A DNA stretch of 9,056 nucleotides. Origin: Pseudomonadota bacterium. Lineage in GTDB: Bacteria; Pseudomonadota; Alphaproteobacteria; Rhizobiales; Xanthobacteraceae. Positions 5,725-9,056 of the stretch are shown in pieces; position 1 is the first letter of the stretch; each line of letters starts with the position of its first letter. The notes under the pieces are model-generated. The model saw only the letters and a program-made list of their open reading frames with translations. It did not search any database and was not told the origin of the DNA. The DNA lies in contig JAEWBL010000030.1 of the NCBI GenBank assembly GCA_023391175.1, positions 1 to 9,056 of the forward strand. The letters run 5' to 3'. A program made the position numbers and the translations under genes.

Positions 5725-6510
5725 CTATTCGGGCCGCGCGAGGGCGGGGGCGCGCTTTTCAAGGAAGTCTTCCAGGCGCTTCAGGGCCTCGGGCGGCCGG
5801 GTCATGGATGTGTTGAGATATTCCATGAACAGCCCGTCGTCGTGCGACAGGTCGTTGATGCGCGGCAGGACATTGGTGATCATCCAGTTGGTCTGGGGCA
5901 CGTTGGAGGCGATGACGCGGGCGAGTGCCTTGGCCTTGGCCAGCGCTTCTCCGGCCGGCACCACATATTGCGCGAGGCCGCAGCGGCTACCCTCCTCGGC
6001 GGTGAGGAGGCGGCCGGTCAGCATCATGTCGGCCATCATGGGATAGCCGATGATGCGCTGGGTACGCACGCTGCCGCCGCCGCCCACGAAGATGCCGCGC
6101 TGCCCCTCGGGCAGGCCGAAGAAGGTGGTCTCGTCGGCGACGCGGATGTGCGCGGCCGAGGCAAGCTCCAGCCCGCCGCCGATGGTGGCGCCATGGAGCG
6201 CGCAAACCACGGGAAAGTTGCCCCGCGCGAGGAGGTCGAAGGTCGAGTGCCACAGGTGGCGCGGCCTGCGCTTGCGCGGGGCCTGCCCCTCGGGCGTCAG
6301 GCGCTTCGACAGTTCGGAGAGATCGAGTCCGGCGGAGAAATTCTGACCATGGCCGAACAGCACGGCGGCGTCGATCTTGTCGCCCGCGTCGTTGAGCACG
6401 TCGCGAAGCTCCATCAGCAGCGCGTCGTTCATGGCGTTGCGCTTGTCCGGCCGGTTGAGGCCGATCAGCGCGATATTGTCCTCGACCTCGTAGGTCACGA
6501 GCGCGGGCAT
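5725..6510 (-). CDS. Enoyl-CoA hydratase/isomerase (crotonase) family protein
   Basis: This 261-residue protein has the usual crotonase length. It shows NRPDKRNAM (19-27), the oxyanion-hole strand FSAGLDL (58-64), the second oxyanion segment HGATIGGGLELA (106-117), FFGLPEGQRG (130-139) and the LTGRLLTAEEG segment (164-174). Both Glu residues used for hydration in classic enoyl-CoA hydratases appear conserved as E115 (GGGLEL) and E135 (LPEGQ), which favours hydratase over the many crotonase relatives that have lost one. The segment FVGGGGSVRTQRIIG replaces the more common GIIPGAGGTQRL. The start at 6510 (MPALVTYE) has GGAG about 8 nt upstream; a longer reading frame extends over the synthetase end but is not coding. 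It would hydrate the enoyl-CoA made by the dehydrogenase, giving a 3-hydroxyacyl-CoA. It lies 52 nt after the synthetase gene, probably in the same transcript. Confidence 0.92.
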   Translation of the reverse strand: MPALVTYEVEDNIALIGLNRPDKRNAMNDALLMELRDVLNDAGDKIDAAVLFGHGQNFSAGLDLSELSKRLTPEGQAPRKRRPRHLWHSTFDLLARGNFPVVCALHGATIGGGLELASAAHIRVADETTFFGLPEGQRGIFVGGGGSVRTQRIIGYPMMADMMLTGRLLTAEEGSRCGLAQYVVPAGEALAKAKALARVIASNVPQTNWMITNVLPRINDLSHDDGLFMEYLNTSMTRPPEALKRLEDFLEKRAPALARPE

Positions 6511-6562
6511 GTCAGGCTCCGATACTTGGTGCGTTACTGTCGCTTTGCTTTCGCCGGAAGCT

Positions 6563-8701
6563 CTAGCTGCCGGTGCTGATGATGAGAGCATCGAGCGCGA
6601 CGGCGCCGCGGCCGCGCTCGTAGACCATGAGCGGGTTGATCTCGACGTCGGTGATCTCAGGCGTCGCGAGCAGAAGGCGGCCGATGGCGACTGCCACGTC
6701 GGCTGCCGCCTCCACATCGACGGGCGGCTGGTTGCGGAAGCCGTAGAGCATCTTCGACGCCTTCAGCTTGCCGAACTCGGCCACGAACTCCTCGCGGCTG
6801 GCGTCCGCCGCGACGAGCCGGACATCGCCCAGCGCCTCGACCATGATGCCGCCGAGGCCGATGAGCACCACCGGGCCCCAGCGCGGATCACGCCGGCCGC
6901 CGACCACCAGTTCCAGGCCCTTCGGCGACATCTTCTCCACCAGCACGCCGTCCAGCGCGAGGCCGGGCTGGGCGCGGGAAATGTTCGCGTGCAATGTGGC
7001 CCAGGCGGCGGCGAGCGCATCGGCATCGGCGAGGTTGAGGATGACGCCGCCCGCCTCCGTCTTGTGGGCCAGCGCGCCGGCCTGCGCCTTGATGACGACG
7101 GGATACCCGATGGCCTCGGCCGCCGCATGCGCCTCATCCAGGGTCCGCACGAGGCGTCCGCCGGGAATTGCTATGCCTTCGCCTTGCAGCAGACTTTTGC
7201 CCAGCCATTCCGGCAGGGTGCCCTTCGGCAGATCGCGCGCCCGGGTCGATGCTGCGGCAGCGGGCGCCGGGCGCGGATCGGGCTGGCGGACGATCTGCGC
7301 CAGCGCCTTCAGCACCCGGTCCGACGAGCGGGAGACGATCACCTTGCTGGTGCGGGCGATCTCCAGAAACTCGGGCGGCAGGGGCAGTTGATCGCCCAGC
7401 ATGGCCATCGCCACCGGCTTCGTGCTCTGGCCCCGCGCCTCGACTACTTGCTCCACATAGGCCTTGGCATGAGCAGGAGACACAATCGGGATGGAGATGG
7501 CGACGGCGCCGATGGCCGGCTCCTTCAGCAGCGCCGCGACGCCCGCGCCCACCAGTTCCGGCCGCCACACCGCCTCGGTGCCGAGATCGATGGGATTTTT
7601 CGGCGAGATGAACGCCGGTAGCAAACCTTTGAGCTCGGCTTCGGTGGCCGGCGAGAGAGCTGGAATGTCCACGCCGATATCGGCGCAGAAGTCATGGGCG
7701 ATGCCGCAGAAGGCGCCGGAGAAGGTGAGGATGCCGAGCCCGCCGCGCGAAGGCGCCGGATAGCGCGAGAGAATCTCGGCAACGTCCATGAATTCGTCGA
7801 GGGTCTCCACCAGATGGACGCCGGCGCGCTCCACCATGGCCTTCATCACCGCATAGTCGCCGGCCAGCGCGCCGGTGTGCGACTTGGCGGCCTCCTGCGC
7901 ATGGGGGCTGCGGCCGGGAAACAGCATCACCAGCGGCTTGCCCATGGCGCGGGCGCGGGACGCGGCGGCCAGGAACACGTCCGGCCGCCGGATATCCTCC
8001 GCATAGACCATGATGACCCGCGTCGCCGGATCGCCCACCAGATGATCGACGAAATCCCCGAGGCCGAGATCCATCTCGTTGCCGGTGGAGATGTTGTAGG
8101 AAACCGCCACGCCGCGGGAGTTCAGACCGTGCCGCAGGTGATTGGCGAGACCGCCGGACTGGGAGACGATCGCGACCGCATCGCGCGTCCCGTCCGGCAT
8201 CACCGGGACCTTGTTGACGCCGACGAAGGTGATGCTGAAACCGGCCGCGTAATTGGTGAAACCGAGGCAGTTCGGTCCGACGACGACCATGCCCCCCGCG
8301 CGCACCCGGGCGCCGATGCGCTCCTGCTCCCGCCGCCCCTCCTCGCCCGTCTCGGCAAAGCCCGAGGCGAAGACGATGGCGGAGCCCACCTGCCGCCCCA
8401 TGCACGCTTCCAGTGTCGCCTCGACGCTCGCCGCCGGGACGGTCAGCACGGCGAGGTCCACGCCGAGCGGCAGCTCGGCCATGTCGGTGATGACGGTGAG
8501 GCCGTCGATGAGGCCGGGGGTGCGCCCCACGAGATGGATCGCCCCGGCAAAGCCGTTCTCGCGCAAGTTTCTCAGCACGATCTGGCCCGCCGACTGAGGC
8601 TTGGCGGACATCCCGATGATGGCGACCGACTTCGCGTCGAGCAGGCGGTCCAGGCCGTGGGTTCGCTTCGCCTCGGTCGCCAGCTTGATCGGCATTCCCA
8701 T
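6563..8701 (-). CDS. NDP-forming acyl-CoA synthetase, fused alpha and beta domains (acetate-CoA ligase-like)
   Basis: This 712-residue enzyme belongs to the ADP-forming acyl-CoA synthetase/succinyl-CoA synthetase superfamily, which makes acyl-CoA from acid, CoA and ATP through phosphoenzyme steps. The CoA-binding Rossmann domain (about 20-120, SVAIIGMSAKP) is followed by the ligase domains (VVGPNCLGFTN 140-150, AIVSQSGGLANHL 177-189, GNEMDLGLGDF 207-217). SHTGALAG carries the expected phosphohistidine, H275. A Pro/Ala linker (about 473-488) leads to an ATP-grasp domain (about 490-700) with YPVVIKAQAGALAHKTEAGG, where H546 matches the second active-site His of the family, and DVEINPLMV near the end. 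I chose ATG 8701 (MGMPIKL) because GGAGG lies 5 nt upstream. ATG 8731 is in frame but lacks such a site. It is the first gene after the copied regulatory region. The acid it activates is unknown; names such as acetate or pimeloyl ligase would be guesses. Confidence 0.93.
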   Translation of the reverse strand: MGMPIKLATEAKRTHGLDRLLDAKSVAIIGMSAKPQSAGQIVLRNLRENGFAGAIHLVGRTPGLIDGLTVITDMAELPLGVDLAVLTVPAASVEATLEACMGRQVGSAIVFASGFAETGEEGRREQERIGARVRAGGMVVVGPNCLGFTNYAAGFSITFVGVNKVPVMPDGTRDAVAIVSQSGGLANHLRHGLNSRGVAVSYNISTGNEMDLGLGDFVDHLVGDPATRVIMVYAEDIRRPDVFLAAASRARAMGKPLVMLFPGRSPHAQEAAKSHTGALAGDYAVMKAMVERAGVHLVETLDEFMDVAEILSRYPAPSRGGLGILTFSGAFCGIAHDFCADIGVDIPALSPATEAELKGLLPAFISPKNPIDLGTEAVWRPELVGAGVAALLKEPAIGAVAISIPIVSPAHAKAYVEQVVEARGQSTKPVAMAMLGDQLPLPPEFLEIARTSKVIVSRSSDRVLKALAQIVRQPDPRPAPAAAASTRARDLPKGTLPEWLGKSLLQGEGIAIPGGRLVRTLDEAHAAAEAIGYPVVIKAQAGALAHKTEAGGVILNLADADALAAAWATLHANISRAQPGLALDGVLVEKMSPKGLELVVGGRRDPRWGPVVLIGLGGIMVEALGDVRLVAADASREEFVAEFGKLKASKMLYGFRNQPPVDVEAAADVAVAIGRLLLATPEITDVEINPLMVYERGRGAVALDALIISTGS

Positions 8702-8747
8702 GTGTTCCTCCGCCGTCGGAAACTCCGCCACAGGTGGGAGAGTCCGG

Positions 8748-8770
8748 CTGCCAATTGGCTGTTTTGGCAG
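8748..8770. promoter_or_regulatory. Inverted repeat with embedded palindrome upstream of the synthetase gene
   Basis: CTGCCAA (8748-8754) and TTGGCAG (8764-8770) are perfect inverted repeats separated by 9 bp. Overlapping them is the perfect 10-bp palindrome GCCAATTGGC (8750-8759). There are thus three TTGGC-type half-sites within 23 bp, 47 to 69 bp before the synthetase start. This could be an operator for a second regulator, or a leader-RNA hairpin. No counterpart was seen in the permease leader. The repeats are certain; binding is inferred. Confidence 0.45.
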
Positions 8771-8782
8771 TTCTCAGAGGTG

Positions 8783-8866
8783 GGGTATCAGCCGGCGGGG
8801 TCAGCGGAAAGCGCGCATTGACAGCCCGCCGCGTTCCAAAATTGAGACGATGGCCCGAGAGGAAAA
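8783..8866 (-). promoter_or_regulatory. Candidate promoter and LysR operator of the synthetase operon (site B), related to the 3620-3717 region
   Basis: The operator core GTTCCAAAATTGAGAC (8833-8848) differs at one base from the core at 3672-3687 and keeps the T-N11-A spacing. The match extends outward. On the plus strand AAAGCGCG lies exactly 18 bp before TTCCAAAA in both regions, and about 34 of 45 aligned positions agree by my count. On the promoter side both copies share, on the minus strand, GCGCTTT, CCGCTG, GCT near the -10 region and CCCC. On the other side GCCCGAGAGGAA matches the region before the regulator's ribosome-binding site after a 12-nt gap. A TGATAC box (8790-8785) could be the -10 but is weak. 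The operator's second arm is less symmetric than in site A. Confidence 0.5.
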
Positions 8867-8884
8867 CCGGCCGCCCGGCCGGTC
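8863..8884 (-). terminator. Candidate intrinsic terminator or hairpin after the upstream membrane-protein gene
   Basis: On the minus strand ACCGGCC-GGGC-GGCCGGT forms a 7-bp stem with a 4-nt loop, followed directly by TTTCC, so the T-tract is short. It would insulate the synthetase operon from transcription arriving from the gene ending at 9006, about 120 nt upstream. It overlaps the outer edge of site B. Weak T-tract, moderate support. Confidence 0.4.
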
Positions 8885-8945
8885 TCGCTGTCGCGCCTGC
8901 GCTATCGCCTGCGACGCTCCATGTCGATGCCGACGGAAATGCGGT

Positions 8946-8987
8946 GGGGTCGGCCTCGCTCCGCGCAGGGCGCTCCTGGCCGACCCC
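8946..8987 (-). terminator. Long GC-rich inverted repeat just after the membrane-protein stop
   Basis: GGGGTCGGCC (8946-8955) and GGCCGACCCC (8978-8987) are perfect 10-bp inverted repeats around a 22-nt spacer. The spacer itself contains GCGC-AGG-GCGC. The hairpin begins 18 nt after the stop codon at 9006-9008 of the minus-strand gene, an ideal position for a transcript end or an RNA 3'-end stabiliser. No T-run follows, so it may be rho-assisted or only a stabilising structure. The remainder of 8885-9005 shows no convincing coding sequence. Confidence 0.5.
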
Positions 8988-9005
8988 GAGCGGCCTGCAT
9001 CAGGG

Positions 9006-9056
9006 TCAGCGTAGGTCGATGAACAGGTAGCCCACGATGGCGAGGACCACCCCGGC
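9006..9056 (-). CDS. C-terminal end of an unidentified, probably membrane, protein (continues past right edge)
   Basis: The last 16 codons and a TGA stop are visible, reading AGVVLAIVGYLFIDLR. The run of hydrophobic residues ending in a short charged tail looks like a final transmembrane helix with its C-terminus just outside the bilayer. Such an ending would suit a transporter such as a DMT/EamA or MFS member, but nothing this short can name a family. A hairpin 18 nt downstream supports this being a true gene end. It runs in the same direction as the synthetase operon but about 300 nt before it, so it is probably a separate transcript. The family is unknown. Confidence 0.4.
   Translation of the reverse strand, partial: AGVVLAIVGYLFIDLR

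Noticed and set aside
5842..6579. 245-codon plus-strand open frame opposite the crotonase gene
   Set aside because: Antisense shadow; the minus strand has conserved oxyanion and catalytic Glu motifs and a ribosome-binding site.
7694..8821. 375-codon plus-strand open frame opposite the synthetase gene
   Set aside because: It is a shadow of a gene with intact domains and both active-site His residues; no ribosome-binding site or recognisable domain.
8850..9014. Plus-strand open frame starting at or near the ATG 8850-8852 region after the site B operator, as a possible small gene or truncated LysR
   Set aside because: The ATG matches the unused ATG of site A rather than the real start, and the translation (REENRPPGRSRCRACA) has no LysR helix-turn-helix features.
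1..9056. CRISPR array, tRNA, rRNA, insertion sequence or phage genes
   Set aside because: I looked for regularly spaced repeats, tRNA-like cloverleafs, transposase motifs and terminal inverted repeats and saw none.

Overview
The window comes from a GC-rich bacterium. Gene style, strong GGAGG ribosome-binding sites and tight gene overlaps suggest a proteobacterium, most likely an alphaproteobacterium of the Hyphomicrobiales type; this is inference from general appearance, not a phylogenetic result. The window holds one organic-acid uptake and CoA-thioester catabolic cluster. All its genes lie on the minus strand except one LysR-type regulator.

Layout, read right to left in the direction of minus-strand transcription: (1) 9056-9006, the last 16 residues of an unidentified hydrophobic protein, followed by two hairpins that may end its transcript. 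(2) About 8866-8702, a regulatory region. (3) 8701-6563, a fused two-domain NDP-forming acyl-CoA synthetase. (4) 6510-5725, an enoyl-CoA hydratase/isomerase family protein. (5) 5675-4677, a periplasmic binding protein of the SsuA/TauA (NMT1-like) type with a Tat-like signal. (6) 3719-4690 on the plus strand, the LysR-type regulator, which meets the binding-protein gene tail to tail with a 14-bp overlap. (7) 3718-3497, the divergent regulatory region. (8) 3496-2669, the ABC permease. (9) 2669-1875, the ABC ATPase. (10) 1770-604, a thiolase-fold protein. (11) 602-162, a DUF35-type partner protein. (12) 175-1, the N-terminus of an acyl-CoA dehydrogenase that continues beyond the left edge.

Taken together, the binding protein, permease and ATPase would import a small anionic substrate. 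The synthetase would activate it to a CoA thioester using ATP. The dehydrogenase and hydratase would introduce and hydrate a double bond. The thiolase-fold/DUF35 pair would cleave the carbon skeleton, either by thiolysis or, as the active-site region hints, by a retro-aldol step as in the Ltp2-DUF35 aldolases. The substrate cannot be read from sequence.

The most interesting signal is regulatory. A near-palindrome with the T-N11-A core of LysR-type operators (TTGTTCCAAAATTGGGACAA, 3670-3689) lies between the regulator and the permease. It sits at about -65 from a candidate permease promoter. A clearly related copy of the whole region, including the operator core, the promoter-side sequence and even a remnant of the regulator's ribosome-binding region, lies about 5.2 kb away upstream of the synthetase gene (8783-8866), where no regulator gene follows. 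This suggests that the two operons form one regulon under the LysR protein and that one control region arose by duplication.
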